Shown in pieces: positions 28,066 to 39,271 of a stretch of 64,000 nt of DNA (its first letter is position 1; every line of letters starts with the position of its first letter). The notes below the pieces were generated by a model, which worked only from the letters and a program-made list of their open reading frames with translations, ran no database searches and had not been told where the DNA came from. This DNA comes from Rhodovulum sp. (lineage in GTDB: Bacteria; Pseudomonadota; Alphaproteobacteria; Rhodobacterales; Rhodobacteraceae), in NCBI GenBank assembly GCA_002706605.1, contig PALT01000017.1:1-64000 (forward strand), in the 5' to 3' direction. A program made the translations under genes and the position numbers.

Positions 28066-28099
28066 GCGAACGAGAAAGGGGACCATACGGCCCCCTTTC
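28066..28099 (-). terminator. probable terminator of groES-groEL
   Basis: GAAAGGGG (28074-28081) pairs with CCCCTTTC (28092-28099), with CC/GG inside, 25 bases past the groL stop. The T-tract on the minus strand is short, so strength is uncertain. Confidence 0.6.
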
Positions 28100-28123
28100 C
28101 CAAGATCACGATGGATCGACAGA

Positions 28124-29782
<1,659 letters not shown>

Positions 29783-29807
29783 CTAGATAATTTCTGGGAA
29801 AGACGAA

Positions 29808-30095
29808 TTAGGCGATGATGCCCATGATGTCGGATTCTTTCATGATCAACAGCTCTTTGCCGTCGACCGTGACTTCAGTGCCCGACCATTTGCCAAAGAG
29901 AACTTTGTCGCCCTCTTTTACGTCCATTGCGATCCGGTTGCCTGCTTCGTCTTTGGCACCGGCGCCTACGGCCACAACCATACCTTCAGCGGGTTTTTCT
30001 TTTGCGCTGTCGGGGATGATCAGACCACCAGCGGTTTTTTCGTCGCTCTCAACACGTTCGACCAGAACTCGGTCGTGCAGCGGAGTAAATGCCAT
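29808..30095 (-). CDS. groS: co-chaperonin GroES (10 kDa)
   Basis: The 95-residue GroEL cap opens with [21 protein letters not shown]. It includes the mobile loop ([17 protein letters not shown]), [14 protein letters not shown] and the ending [12 protein letters not shown]. It is the first gene of the groES-groEL operon, starting 34 bases after the CIRCE repeat. Confidence 0.98.
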   Translation of the reverse strand: MAFTPLHDRVLVERVESDEKTAGGLIIPDSAKEKPAEGMVVAVGAGAKDEAGNRIAMDVKEGDKVLFGKWSGTEVTVDGKELLIMKESDIMGIIA

Positions 30096-30128
30096 TTGGA
30101 ACGCTCCTTGGTTCGCTAATTCTCATCA

Positions 30129-30155
30129 TTAGCACTCACCTCCTTCGAGTGCTAA
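30129..30155 (-). promoter_or_regulatory. CIRCE operator (HrcA site) of groESL
   Basis: TTAGCACTC, nine bases and GAGTGCTAA match the CIRCE consensus perfectly. Repression by HrcA, relieved on heat shock, is therefore expected. hrcA is not in the window. Confidence 0.96.
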
Positions 30156-30210
30156 CGCAACACAGCTAGGGAGTCCGCCGCGGCCTGTCAACAGCCCCGT
30201 TTCAAATTTT

Positions 30211-30945
30211 TCACGTGTCCGTGTGAGAGTCTTGCGCGACGTCCTGATCCGCCTCCGCACGCGGGCCGAACTGTGTTCTAAGGTCCGCCGCAAGCGTCGC
30301 CAGCATCGCGCGCCCTGCCCCGTCCAGATCGTATAGGCCGGTGCCGACGCGCGCAAACCAACCATAATGATTGTCGCGCATCAAAGTGGTTGCGCGTCCC
30401 ACGCCGGTGTCGGCGGCAACCCGCGCGCCCTTGGTCTCACCCGCGCTCTCTAGATACAGCGCACAGCGCAATGCGTCTTGCCGATAGGCCGTCATGATCT
30501 GCCCGCGCGAGCCACCCACATTCGGGTCCCCGTCCCGTGCGGCGAATTCACGCATCAGGCGCACCTGTTTCTTGCGCGACTTGCGCGGCGCGTAGGGACC
30601 GGGATCCAGCAGACATTCCACCGTCCCATCCGACAGGCGCACGCATAACAGACCCACCCCCAGATACCGGCACAGTTTCAAGTTCTCGCGCAATGCATTC
30701 TGAAACCGCTTTCCCGTCCCGCGCGGCACGGCCACATAGACCGCGTCTGATACCGCCAAACGATCAATCGCCTGATGAAACAACGTCAGGGAAAAGGTCG
30801 TTTTCATCTCGACAATGACCGGCACATTGTCTGCACCCACGGCCACGATATCGGCGCCTGCGACCTCGGATTTCACCTCGAATCCGCGCGCGCTCAGGAA
30901 GGCCTTGATCGGGGCATATAGGTCGGTTTCACGTATCGCTGTCAT
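30211..30945 (-). CDS. DUF2161 family PD-(D/E)XK-type protein
   Basis: The 244-residue protein starts at 30945 (MTAIRETDLYAPIKAFLSARG). The segment GADIVAVGADNVPVIVEMK fits the PD-(D/E)XK nuclease core, with Asp followed by E-x-K. The C-terminal half (HYGWFARVGTGLYDLDGAG) looks like a winged-helix region. The DUF2161 family is called a putative phosphodiesterase or nuclease; no substrate is known. It lies upstream of groES on the same strand, separated by the CIRCE region. Confidence 0.8.
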   Translation of the reverse strand: MTAIRETDLYAPIKAFLSARGFEVKSEVAGADIVAVGADNVPVIVEMKTTFSLTLFHQAIDRLAVSDAVYVAVPRGTGKRFQNALRENLKLCRYLGVGLLCVRLSDGTVECLLDPGPYAPRKSRKKQVRLMREFAARDGDPNVGGSRGQIMTAYRQDALRCALYLESAGETKGARVAADTGVGRATTLMRDNHYGWFARVGTGLYDLDGAGRAMLATLAADLRTQFGPRAEADQDVAQDSHTDT

Positions 30946-31093
30946 GGGCGCACTATCGGATGTGTGACACCCCGCGCGCAAGAGGCACAAAATCGCCCCT
31001 CCCCGACCAAATGACAGCGCTCACACGGGTGACAACCCCGCCGCCCCTGCCTATAAGGGCGCGAAATTGACCTCCACAATCCGGACCGTAGAC

Positions 31094-32014
31094 ATGACGA
31101 TCAAAGTTTTTGGCCACAAATCCCCCGACACCGATTCCACCGGCTCGCCGCTGATCTGGGCATGGTACCTGTCGGAAATCCGCAACCAGCCGGCCGAGGC
31201 CAAACTGCTGGGCGAGCCCAACACCGAAGCTGCCTTCGTCATCAACAAATGGGGTTTTGACAAGCCCGAGATCATCTCGGACGTCACCGCCGAAGACACC
31301 GTTGTCATCGTCGACACCAACAACCCCGCCGAACTGCCCGCCGCGATCAACGACGCCAACGTCATTCAGATCATCGACCACCACAAGCTGACCGGCGGTC
31401 TGGAAACCAAAGGCCCGATCGACATCACGATCAAGCCGCTCGCCTGTACCGCGACCATCATGTACAACCTGATGGGCGACAACGCCGCCAAGATGCCCGA
31501 AAACATCAAGGGCGCGATGCTGAGCTGCATCCTGTCGGACACTCTGGAATTCCGTTCGCCCACCACCACCGATCAGGACAAGGCACTGGCCGAGAAACTG
31601 GCGGCTGAACTGGGTCTGGATATCGCCGCCTATGCAAGCGAGATGTTCGAAGCCAAATCCGACGTCTCCGCGTTCAGCGACGCTGAGCTGCTGCGCATGG
31701 ACTCCAAAGAATACGCCGTTGAGGGCACCAAGTTCCGCGTGTCGGTTCTGGAAACCACCGCACCGAAAATCGTGCTGGACCGCAAGGACAGCCTGATGGA
31801 AACCATGACGACCGTTGCCTCTGAGGACGGCGTCGATCAGGTTCTGCTGTTCGTTGTCGACATCCTGAACGAAGAGGCCACGCTGCTGGTCCCCAACGAT
31901 CTGGTCAAAACCGTCGCTGAAAAGAGCTTTGAAGCAACCGTTTCGGGCGACACCGTTGTCCTGCCGGGCATCATGAGCCGCAAAAAACAGATCATCCCGA
32001 ACCTGAAACTCTGA
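31094..32014 (+). CDS. ppaC: manganese-dependent inorganic pyrophosphatase (family II)
   Basis: The 306-residue DHH-family enzyme hydrolyses PPi. The metal and substrate motifs are all present: FGHKSPDTDSTGSPL, VIVDTNN, IIDHHKLTGG, and SCILSDTLEFRSPTTT. The C-terminal DHHA2 domain ends with ...GIMSRKKQIIP, whose RKKQ supplies phosphate-binding residues. The start at 31094 is chosen over 31067 because the family begins directly at the first strand. Confidence 0.96.
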   Translation: MTIKVFGHKSPDTDSTGSPLIWAWYLSEIRNQPAEAKLLGEPNTEAAFVINKWGFDKPEIISDVTAEDTVVIVDTNNPAELPAAINDANVIQIIDHHKLTGGLETKGPIDITIKPLACTATIMYNLMGDNAAKMPENIKGAMLSCILSDTLEFRSPTTTDQDKALAEKLAAELGLDIAAYASEMFEAKSDVSAFSDAELLRMDSKEYAVEGTKFRVSVLETTAPKIVLDRKDSLMETMTTVASEDGVDQVLLFVVDILNEEATLLVPNDLVKTVAEKSFEATVSGDTVVLPGIMSRKKQIIPNLKL

Positions 32015-32041
32015 TCGTTTCGGATCGACCGTGATTTTGAA

Positions 32042-32073
32042 ATGGCGCCCCTCGGGGCGTCATTTTCGTTTCA
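32042..32073 (+). terminator. terminator of ppaC
   Basis: ATGGCGCCCC and GGGGCGTCAT form a stem with a CTCG-type loop, followed by TTTTCGTTT. It is nearly identical in design to the carB terminator. Confidence 0.83.
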
Positions 32074-32096
32074 TACTATGTGGTTAGACGGACGCC

Positions 32097-32570
32097 ATGA
32101 CACAGTATGATTACACCATCCGCCCCCTCGTGGCGGCCGATTTTTACGATTACTGCAACCTGATGTCCGCGCTGGTCGCCGATCAGCCGGTCCCACGCGA
32201 CACCCGCGGTGAGGACCTGTTCCACACGCTGCTGACCACCAAGGGCGTCACGGTCTTTGGGGCCGAGATCGACGGTCAGATCGTTTCAACCGCGACCCTG
32301 TTTGTGATGACAAACCTGACCTATGACGGACGCCCCTGTGCCTTCGTCGAAAACGTCGTGACCCTGTCGCACTATCGTGGCCACGGGATCGGGCGGGCGG
32401 TGATGCGGCACCTGCTGGACGAAACCGCCGCGCTGAATGTCTATAAGGTGCAATTGCTGACCGGACAGGATTACGGCGCACGGGGGTTCTATGAAACGCT
32501 TGGGTTCAACGCGTCCGAAAAATACGGCATGTCCCTGCGTCAAGTGCCGACGCGGGGACCGGCGACTTAG
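32097..32570 (+). CDS. GNAT family N-acetyltransferase
   Basis: The 157-residue protein has YTIRPLVAADFYDYCNLMSAL at the start and the acetyl-CoA motif VTLSHYRGHGIGRAVMRHLLDE, followed by the C-terminal QDYGARGFYETLGF. The substrate is unknown. It lies after the ppaC terminator and 62 bases before the HAD gene. Confidence 0.88.
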   Translation: MTQYDYTIRPLVAADFYDYCNLMSALVADQPVPRDTRGEDLFHTLLTTKGVTVFGAEIDGQIVSTATLFVMTNLTYDGRPCAFVENVVTLSHYRGHGIGRAVMRHLLDETAALNVYKVQLLTGQDYGARGFYETLGFNASEKYGMSLRQVPTRGPAT

Positions 32571-32632
32571 GCCCTTGGCCTTGAGGCGCTGACATGCGAA
32601 GACTTCTGCGCGCATATTAAAAAGGCTCTGCT

Positions 32633-33502
32633 ATGACCCAGATCATCACCCACCTGCATGAGATTTCCGACCAGTATAAGGCGCTGTTCGTGGACCTGTG
32701 GGGCTGTGTCCATAACGGGAAGACGCCCTTCCCCGGTGCGGTTGACGCCTTGATGGCCTATCGCGAGCGTGGCGGCATTGTGGTTTTGCTGACCAATGCG
32801 CCCCGCCACCGCCACAGCGTGGCCGAGCAACTGGCGCAGATCGGCGTGCCCGAGGATTGTTGGGACACGATCACCACCTCGGGCGATAGTGCGCGCGCGG
32901 CCATGTATCAGGGTGCTGTGGGCGAAAAGGTCTATTTCATCGGCGACACGAATGATCAGAGCTTTTTCGACCCGCTAAAGATCATCGAAAACCCCGTGTC
33001 GATCACGCAGGTCCCGTTGGAAGAGGCCGAGGGCATCGTGTGCACCGGTCCGTTCGATGTACACGCCGATCCGTCCGAGCTGCGCCCGCAACTATTGTAC
33101 GCAAAGCAAAAGGGGATGAAGTTCCTCTGCGCCAACCCGGACATCGTCGTGGACCGTGGCGAGACGCGGGAATGGTGCGCCGGTGCGCTGGCCGCGCTTT
33201 ATACGGAAATGGGCGGTGAGAGCCTCTATTTCGGGAAACCGCACCCGCCGATCTATGATCTGGCGCGCAAACGTCTGGCCCAGATCGCCGACATTTCCGA
33301 CGATCGCATCCTGTGCATCGGCGATGGCCTTGGCACGGACGTCAGCGGCGCGGGCGGGGAATCGCTGGACTGTTTGTTCATCACTGGTGGCTTGGCGGCG
33401 GCGGAAACCGGCACCATCGAGCAACCGGATCCCGAGAAGTTGAACGCCGTTCTGGAGGCCGCACAGCAAAATCCGCGCTATTCCATCGGATTTCTGCGCT
33501 AA
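32633..33502 (+). CDS. HAD-superfamily hydrolase, class IIA (TIGR01459)
   Basis: The 289-residue protein has HAD motif I in altered form, ALFVDLWGCVHNG, with Asp then Trp-Gly in place of the usual D-x-D-G. Motif II is VLLTNAPRHR and motif III/IV is YFGKPHPPIYDLA with ILCIGDGLGTDVSGA. The cap is the IIA type seen in NagD-like proteins. TIGR01459 members occur in alphaproteobacteria and have no assigned substrate. The strand continues with maoC and ribF. Confidence 0.88.
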   Translation: MTQIITHLHEISDQYKALFVDLWGCVHNGKTPFPGAVDALMAYRERGGIVVLLTNAPRHRHSVAEQLAQIGVPEDCWDTITTSGDSARAAMYQGAVGEKVYFIGDTNDQSFFDPLKIIENPVSITQVPLEEAEGIVCTGPFDVHADPSELRPQLLYAKQKGMKFLCANPDIVVDRGETREWCAGALAALYTEMGGESLYFGKPHPPIYDLARKRLAQIADISDDRILCIGDGLGTDVSGAGGESLDCLFITGGLAAAETGTIEQPDPEKLNAVLEAAQQNPRYSIGFLR

Positions 33503-33645
33503 ACCGAAATCCGCGCCGCAACAAAGTTGCGCGAATGCATCGACCATGGTCGTAAAATTACCCTGCCGGATTGCCTAACCGGGCCGACTCGCTTATGCTG
33601 CACTGCAACATGAGCGAGTCACACACCCAATCAGGAACCGAAGAT

Positions 33646-34089
33646 ATGCTGGACAACCTGCCCCGCGGCACGATCTGTATCGAAGATATCGAAATCGGCA
33701 TGACGCGGTATCTGCGCAAGGTCGTTACCGACCGCGATATCGAACTGTTCGCCGAGGTTTCCACCGACCACAACCCCGTCCACATGGACGAGGAATTCGC
33801 CCAGCAAACCCGTTTTGAGGGGCGCATCGCCCACGGCATGCTGAGCGCGGGCCTGATTTCTGCGGTGATTGGCGAACAGCTGCCCGGCCATGGCACGATC
33901 TACATGAGCCAGACGTTGAAATTCATGGCCCCCGTGCGCCCCGGCGATGTGGTCTATACCGAGGTCAAAGTGACCGACATCAACCACGCCAAGCGCCGCG
34001 TCACCCTTGAATGTCACTGCGCAGTGGGCGATACGGTTGTCTTGAAGGGCGAAGCGCTTGTTCTGGCGCCCAGCCGCAAGTTTGACTGA
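33646..34089 (+). CDS. MaoC family dehydratase (R-specific enoyl-CoA hydratase-like)
   Basis: The start at 33646 has AGGAA upstream and gives 147 residues; a longer reading from 33571 or 33610 lacks a ribosome site. This is a hot-dog fold with the hydratase motif DHNPVHMDEEFAQQTRFEG then RIAHGML, containing the Asp/His catalytic pair. PhaJ-type enzymes hydrate 2-enoyl-CoA to (R)-3-hydroxyacyl-CoA. The substrate here is not known. It lies 32 bases before ribF. Confidence 0.88.
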   Translation: MLDNLPRGTICIEDIEIGMTRYLRKVVTDRDIELFAEVSTDHNPVHMDEEFAQQTRFEGRIAHGMLSAGLISAVIGEQLPGHGTIYMSQTLKFMAPVRPGDVVYTEVKVTDINHAKRRVTLECHCAVGDTVVLKGEALVLAPSRKFD

Positions 34090-34121
34090 CACCGTCGGGT
34101 TCCCGGCGTGATCGGGGACCG

Positions 34122-35057
34122 ATGGAAACGTATTCGCACTGGACCGGTATCAAACCCGAAGATCGCGGCGCATCTGCCGCGATCGGCAATTTTGACGGCG
34201 TGCACCGTGGGCATCAGGCGGTTCTGGACATCGCCCGCGCCTATGCCACCGACAAGGCGTGCAAGCTGGGCGTTGTGACGTTCGATCCGCATCCGCGCGA
34301 ATTCTTTGCCCCCGACGCTCCCCCGTTTCGTTTGATGAACCCCGAGGCCAAGAGCAACCGCTTGGCCAAGCTGGGGGTCGATGTCCTGTATCAACTGCCG
34401 TTCGATCAGGTGATGGTCGGCTTTACCCCCGAGGATTTCGCGCGCACCGTGATCTGTGAGGGCCTTGGCCTGCGCCATGTGGTCGTGGGCGAGGATTTCT
34501 GTTTCGGCAAGGGCCGTCAGGGGACCGCGCAGGATCTAGTAACGTTCGGCGCGGAGATGGGGTTTGACGTGACCCTTGTGCCCCTGCTGAACACCGGCGA
34601 CAGCGCGATCAGTTCAACCGCCATTCGCACCGCGCTGGGTGCCGGTCGCCCACAGGACGCGGCGGACATGCTGGGCCACCTGCACCGGATTGAGGGCGAG
34701 GTCCTGCACGGCGACAAACGCGGTCGCGATCTGGGCTTTCCAACCGCGAACATGGCGATCTCTGGCATGCACCCGCCCCGTTTCGGCGTCTATGCGGTCA
34801 AGGTCGACGTTCTGACCGGCCCCCACAAGGGCAGCTATCACGGCGCGGCCTCCGTTGGCGTGCGCCCGATGTTCGGTGTGAACACACCCAACTGTGAAAC
34901 CTATCTGTTCGACTTCAAAGGCGACCTCTACGGGGAACATATTTCCGTGGCTCTGGTTGAATTCCTGCGCCCAGAGGTCAAGTTCGACAGTATCGAGGCA
35001 TTGATCACCCAGATGAATGCCGATTGCGACAAGGCGCGGGACATCCTGAACGGCTGA
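34122..35057 (+). CDS. ribF: bifunctional riboflavin kinase / FAD synthetase
   Basis: The 311-residue protein makes FMN and FAD. The N-terminal nucleotidyltransferase has AIGNFDGVHRGHQAVLD and VVGEDFCFGKGRQG, then SSTAIRTALGAG. The C-terminal flavokinase contains KRGRDLGFPTANMAI and FGVYAVKV, ending with SVALVEFLRPEVKFDS. The next gene starts 26 bases after its stop. Confidence 0.96.
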   Translation: METYSHWTGIKPEDRGASAAIGNFDGVHRGHQAVLDIARAYATDKACKLGVVTFDPHPREFFAPDAPPFRLMNPEAKSNRLAKLGVDVLYQLPFDQVMVGFTPEDFARTVICEGLGLRHVVVGEDFCFGKGRQGTAQDLVTFGAEMGFDVTLVPLLNTGDSAISSTAIRTALGAGRPQDAADMLGHLHRIEGEVLHGDKRGRDLGFPTANMAISGMHPPRFGVYAVKVDVLTGPHKGSYHGAASVGVRPMFGVNTPNCETYLFDFKGDLYGEHISVALVEFLRPEVKFDSIEALITQMNADCDKARDILNG

Positions 35058-35083
35058 CCGCCCCAACCTGCGATGAGGCCCCA

Positions 35084-35554
35084 GTGAAAGACCCGATCGA
35101 CCGCACGGCATTGCGCCCGCGCTTCTGGGAAAAGGTCCCCCTGACCCGCATGACCCCCAAGGAATGGGAGGCGCTGTGCGATGGCTGTGGGAAATGTTGC
35201 CTGAACAAGCTTGAGGACGCGGACACAGGCGAGGTCGTCTTTACCCGCGTGGCGTGCCGTCTGCTGGACGACGAAAGCTGTCGCTGTGCCAACTATGAGG
35301 TGCGCAAGACCATCGTGCCCGAATGCGTGGTTCTGACGCCGAAAAACATCGGCGAGATTGCCTATTGGATGCCCTCGACCTGTGCCTATCGTCTGCTCTG
35401 GCAGAAACAGCCTTTGCCGGATTGGCATCCGCTGGTGTCGGGCGATCCGAACACCGTTCATGAGGCGGGTGAATCCGTCCAAGGCTGGACCGTGCCCGAA
35501 TTTGACGTGCCGGTCGAGGACTGGGAAGATTACGTAATCGAAGGGGATTTGTGA
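35084..35554 (+). CDS. YcgN family cysteine-cluster protein (UPF0260)
   Basis: GTG at 35084 is the start: GAGG lies five bases upstream, while the longer frame would extend into ribF. The 156-residue protein has the metal-cluster motif CDGCGKCCLNK, then ACRLLDDESCRCANY and VPECVVLTPKNIGEIAYWMP. These Cys residues probably bind zinc or an iron-sulfur cluster. The function is unknown. Confidence 0.87.
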   Translation: MKDPIDRTALRPRFWEKVPLTRMTPKEWEALCDGCGKCCLNKLEDADTGEVVFTRVACRLLDDESCRCANYEVRKTIVPECVVLTPKNIGEIAYWMPSTCAYRLLWQKQPLPDWHPLVSGDPNTVHEAGESVQGWTVPEFDVPVEDWEDYVIEGDL

Positions 35555-35556
35555 GC

Positions 35557-36615
35557 ATGAATTTCGCATCTGACAACACATCGCCCGTCCCGCCGCAGGT
35601 TCTGGACGCCCTGCGCGAGGCGAACCACGGCTATGCCATGCCCTATGGCAACGACGCCATCGCCGCCGAGGTGCGCGATCAAATCCGCACCCTGTTTGAG
35701 GCCCCCGAGGCCGAGGTCTTTCTGGTCGCCACCGGCTCGGCGGCAAACGCGCTGGCGCTGGCCTGTATCTGTCCGCCATGGGCGACGGTGTTCTGTCACC
35801 GCAACGCCCATATCGAAGAGGACGAATGCGGCGCGCCGGAATTCTATACGGGCGGCGCGAAAATGACGCTGGTCGAGGGGCCGGATGTCAAAATGACGCC
35901 TGGCAATCTGGACGCCGAAATCGCCTTTGCCGCGCGGGGCGGCGTGCACAATGTCCAACGCGGCGCGGTGTCGATCACCAATGTGACCGAGGGCGGCACG
36001 GTCTATTCCGTGGATGAGGTACGCGCGCTCTGCGCTGTGGCGCGGGCCTATGACCTTCCCGTGCATATGGACGGCGCGAGGTTCTCGAACGCCCTTGCGG
36101 CGACCGGTGCCTCGCCTGCGGACATGACGTGGCGCGCGGGTGTTGATGTCCTGTCCTTTGGCGGGACCAAGAACGGGCTGATGGGGGTTGAGGCGGTCGT
36201 GCTGTTCACCCCCGAAAAGGCGTGGGAGTTTCAGCTGCGCCGCAAACGCGGCGGTCACCTGTTTTCCAAGCACCGCTATCTATCCGCCCAGATGCAGGCC
36301 TATCTGACCGATGACCTGTGGATGAAACTGGCCACCCGAGCCAATGCCAGCGCGGCGCGCCTGTCGGCGGGTCTGTTGCGGGTTGAGGGCGCAGAACTGA
36401 TCTATCCCACCGACGCCAACATGGTTTTTGCCCAATGGCCCCGCGCGAAACACCGCGCGGCCATGGACGGCGACGCGATCTATTACATGTGGCCCATGGA
36501 CCAGAGCCTTGACGGACCGGCGGACGAGCTGATCAGCGCGCGCTTGGTCTGTTCGTGGTCGACAACGGATGAGGACGTGGATCAATTCCTCGCCCTGCTG
36601 GGCGTCGAACCCTAG
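35557..36615 (+). CDS. low-specificity threonine aldolase family enzyme
   Basis: The 352-residue PLP enzyme (fold type I) splits threonine or similar beta-hydroxy amino acids to glycine and aldehyde. It begins NFASDNTSPVPPQVLDAL, with VFLVATGSAANALAL, HRNAHIEEDECGAPEF, HMDGARFSNALAA, and SFGGTKNGLMGVEAVV containing the Schiff-base Lys. ATG at 35557 follows AAGGGGA by nine bases. A GTG at 35551 overlapping the previous stop is possible but too close to the ribosome site. Confidence 0.9.
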   Translation: MNFASDNTSPVPPQVLDALREANHGYAMPYGNDAIAAEVRDQIRTLFEAPEAEVFLVATGSAANALALACICPPWATVFCHRNAHIEEDECGAPEFYTGGAKMTLVEGPDVKMTPGNLDAEIAFAARGGVHNVQRGAVSITNVTEGGTVYSVDEVRALCAVARAYDLPVHMDGARFSNALAATGASPADMTWRAGVDVLSFGGTKNGLMGVEAVVLFTPEKAWEFQLRRKRGGHLFSKHRYLSAQMQAYLTDDLWMKLATRANASAARLSAGLLRVEGAELIYPTDANMVFAQWPRAKHRAAMDGDAIYYMWPMDQSLDGPADELISARLVCSWSTTDEDVDQFLALLGVEP

Positions 36616-37427
36616 GCCACCGGATGGCGGTCGAGAAAGGCCGCGATTTCCGCACTGACCGGACGGACATGGGTGATGGGCAGCATATGCCCCGCCCCCT
36701 CCACCCGCGCCCGTTCAAGCGTCGGCATGCGGGCCTGAAACACATCGGCGATGTCATGCACGATGCGCGGGGACGCACCGCCCTCAATCAATAGGGTCGG
36801 GATGCGGTGGTGTTCCAACCGGTCACCGCGCAGGATGGCGGGCGTGTCGGGCACAAGGGCGCGGTCGCCCTCGGTGATGATGTGGATACGATCGCGGATG
36901 TAGGCGCGCTGTCCCTCAGGCAGGTCCGCCCATGCCTGCCCCGTGCCCCAATCCGCCATAAAGAGATCAGCCGCCTCATCGCGCCGCCCCTCGGCCACCG
37001 CCGCGTGAAACGGGGCCATCATCGCCTGATAAGCCGGAAAGCTGTCATAGCTGCGCGCGGCCGCAAACAGCACCGGTTCGATCAGGATCAGGCGCGATAC
37101 CAGCTCGGGGTGTTCCAACGCCAGACGCAGGGCCACCGTCGCCCCGAAGGAATGGCCGATCACCGTCTTGGGCGCACCGTCCTGCAACAGGGGCAGAACC
37201 GCCCCCGTGGCAGTGTCGTGAAAATCCGCACCGTCGGGCAGATCCGCGCTCTGCCCATGGCCGGGCAGATCGGGGGCCACCGCCCTCAGACGATGCCCAA
37301 GCGCCGCCATCACCCCCGCCCATGCGCGCCCATGGGCCATTGAGCAATGCAGCAGCAACGCCGCATCGCCCCCCTGCCCCATCTCACGCCAGAACAGGTC
37401 GTGCCCACCCAGAACGGCGCGCGGCAT
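36612..37427 (-). CDS. alpha/beta hydrolase
   Basis: The 271-residue cytoplasmic hydrolase has nucleophile elbow GHSFGATVAL (Ser93), oxyanion loop LLLHCSMAHGRAW, VAPDLPGHGQS, and the terminal His in GAGHMLPI. The substrate is unknown. It follows the isomerase gene with a one-base overlap (TGATG), so the pair is translated together. This suggests a shared catabolic step. Confidence 0.87.
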   Translation of the reverse strand: MPRAVLGGHDLFWREMGQGGDAALLLHCSMAHGRAWAGVMAALGHRLRAVAPDLPGHGQSADLPDGADFHDTATGAVLPLLQDGAPKTVIGHSFGATVALRLALEHPELVSRLILIEPVLFAAARSYDSFPAYQAMMAPFHAAVAEGRRDEAADLFMADWGTGQAWADLPEGQRAYIRDRIHIITEGDRALVPDTPAILRGDRLEHHRIPTLLIEGGASPRIVHDIADVFQARMPTLERARVEGAGHMLPITHVRPVSAEIAAFLDRHPVA

Positions 37428-38023
37428 CAGATGTCGCCGGACAGGTGCGCGTCCAGATGTGCCAGACGGTCCTGACCCCAGAATGGTTCGTCACCGACGA
37501 CATAGAACGGTGCGCCAAAGGCCCCGCAGGCAACCGCCTCTTCAAGGTTCGCGGCATAGGTTTCCGCCCCGCTCAGCAGCCCGCTATCGGCCAATGCGGG
37601 ATCGAACCCTGCCTCGGTCAGGCAGGCGCGGATCACCTCGTCCTCGGCGATGTTTTGTTCCTTGACCCAGACCGAGGTCAGCAAGCCCCGCACCAAGGCC
37701 CCGACGTCGCCCGTGCCCGCCGCCTGCGCCGCGATCACCGCATAGGACGAGGGCGCAGCGTTGGTCGGGAAAAACGCCGGTTTCAGGTTCAGATCCAGCC
37801 CGTTCAGCTTCGACACCCGCACCAGATCCTTGGCGCGATAGGCCTGCCGGTTCTCGTGTCGTTGCGCGGGCGGGGTGCCGCCGGTGCGTCCGAACAGGGC
37901 CACGATGTCCAGAGGTTTATAAACGATCTCGGCGCCGTGTTTTTCGGCGATTTGTTCCAGTTGGTCGCCCGCAAGGTAGGTGTAGGGAGAAATCGTCGAA
38001 AAGTAGTAGTCAATTTTGGGCAT
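37427..38023 (-). CDS. 2-hydroxychromene-2-carboxylate isomerase family (DsbA-like, kappa-GST)
   Basis: The 198-residue thioredoxin-fold protein has YYFSTISPYTYLA near the start, with Ser in place of the redox Cys, and KPAFFPTNAAPSSYAVIAAQ, then GAFGAPFYVVGDEPFWGQDRL. HCCA isomerases are glutathione-dependent enzymes of naphthalene breakdown. In Rhodobacterales, relatives often occur without other such genes, so the real substrate is unknown. Confidence 0.88.
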   Translation of the reverse strand: MPKIDYYFSTISPYTYLAGDQLEQIAEKHGAEIVYKPLDIVALFGRTGGTPPAQRHENRQAYRAKDLVRVSKLNGLDLNLKPAFFPTNAAPSSYAVIAAQAAGTGDVGALVRGLLTSVWVKEQNIAEDEVIRACLTEAGFDPALADSGLLSGAETYAANLEEAVACGAFGAPFYVVGDEPFWGQDRLAHLDAHLSGDI

Positions 38024-38130
38024 AATGCGCTCTTCCGGTCAGTCGTGGTTTGGCAAGACCGTAACTGGGTGATAAGCGGTGTCAACGTTACGATTCTGTG
38101 ATCCGGATGCAGCACTTGGGGACCTCTGCC

Positions 38131-39147
38131 ATGCCTTCTGTCAATGAGCCGAAACTGATTTCGGGCAACGCCAACCGCCAACTGGCATCCGCGATTTCGC
38201 GTCGCATGTCGATCCATCGCGGATTTGACGTGGGCCTCGTCGATGCGCGGGTTGAGCGGTTTAACGACGGTGAAATCTTTGTCGAAGTGTACGAAAACGT
38301 GCGCGGCGAAGATATGTTCATCATTCAGCCGACCTCGAACCCGGCCAACGACAACTTGATGGAACTGCTGATCATCGCGGATGCGCTGCGCCGCTCATCG
38401 GCCGGTCGCATCACCGCCGTGATCCCCTATTTCGGCTATGCCCGTCAGGACCGCCGCACCAAGGCCCGCACGCCGATTTCGGCCAAGCTGGTCGCGAACA
38501 TGATGGTTGAGGCCGGAATCGAGCGCATCCTGACCATGGACCTGCACGCCACGCAGATCCAAGGCTTCTTCGATATCCCCGTGGACAACCTCTATGCCTC
38601 GCCGGTCTTCGCGCTGGACATCCGCCATAACTTTAAGGGCGACATGGACGACATCATGGTCGTCTCGCCCGACGTTGGCGGCGTGTCGCGTGCCCGCGAA
38701 CTGGCCAAGCGCATCGACGCCCCGCTGTCGATCGTGGACAAGCGCCGCGAAAAACCCGGTGAGGTCGCAGAGATGACCGTGATCGGGGATGTGGTCGGCA
38801 AGAAATGTATCATCGTGGATGACCTTGTGGACACCGCAGGGACGCTGTGCAAAGCGGCCGAGCACCTGATGGAGGCCGGCGCGCAAGAGGTTCACGCCTA
38901 TATCTCGCACGGCGTTCTGTCCGGCCCCGCTGTTGAGCGCGTGACGAACTCGAAACTGTCGTCCCTGGTCATCACCGACTCGATCCAAGCAACCGAGGCC
39001 GTGAAGGGCTGCAAAAACATCCGCATCGTACCGACCGCGCCCCTGTTCGCACAGTCGATCATCAACACGTGGAACGGCACCTCGGTGTCGTCGCTGTTCG
39101 AAGATAAAACACTGATCCCGCTCTATGAGGGTGTCTATCACCCCTGA
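38131..39147 (+). CDS. prs: ribose-phosphate pyrophosphokinase
   Basis: It makes PRPP for nucleotide, histidine and tryptophan synthesis. The start at 38131 ([19 protein letters not shown]) gives 338 residues, with GGGGA upstream; an ATG at 38107 is in frame but adds an atypical tail. Motifs: [53 protein letters not shown], and the PRPP loop [14 protein letters not shown]. It is followed by a strong terminator. Confidence 0.97.
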   Translation: MPSVNEPKLISGNANRQLASAISRRMSIHRGFDVGLVDARVERFNDGEIFVEVYENVRGEDMFIIQPTSNPANDNLMELLIIADALRRSSAGRITAVIPYFGYARQDRRTKARTPISAKLVANMMVEAGIERILTMDLHATQIQGFFDIPVDNLYASPVFALDIRHNFKGDMDDIMVVSPDVGGVSRARELAKRIDAPLSIVDKRREKPGEVAEMTVIGDVVGKKCIIVDDLVDTAGTLCKAAEHLMEAGAQEVHAYISHGVLSGPAVERVTNSKLSSLVITDSIQATEAVKGCKNIRIVPTAPLFAQSIINTWNGTSVSSLFEDKTLIPLYEGVYHP

Positions 39148-39171
39148 TCGCGGATCAGACCGGACAATGAA

Positions 39172-39203
39172 AAACGCGGCTCCGTGACTGGGCCGCGTTT
39201 TTT
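39172..39203 (+). terminator. terminator of prs
   Basis: AAACGCGGC and GCCGCGTTT form a 9-bp stem around an 11-base loop at 39172-39200, ending in a run of six T residues. Confidence 0.9.
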
Positions 39204-39271
39204 ATGTCTGCTTCCAGCAAAGCTGAGGACCGGTCGCTCCATTCGGTTTCGGGGCTAATCCCACACCGCGC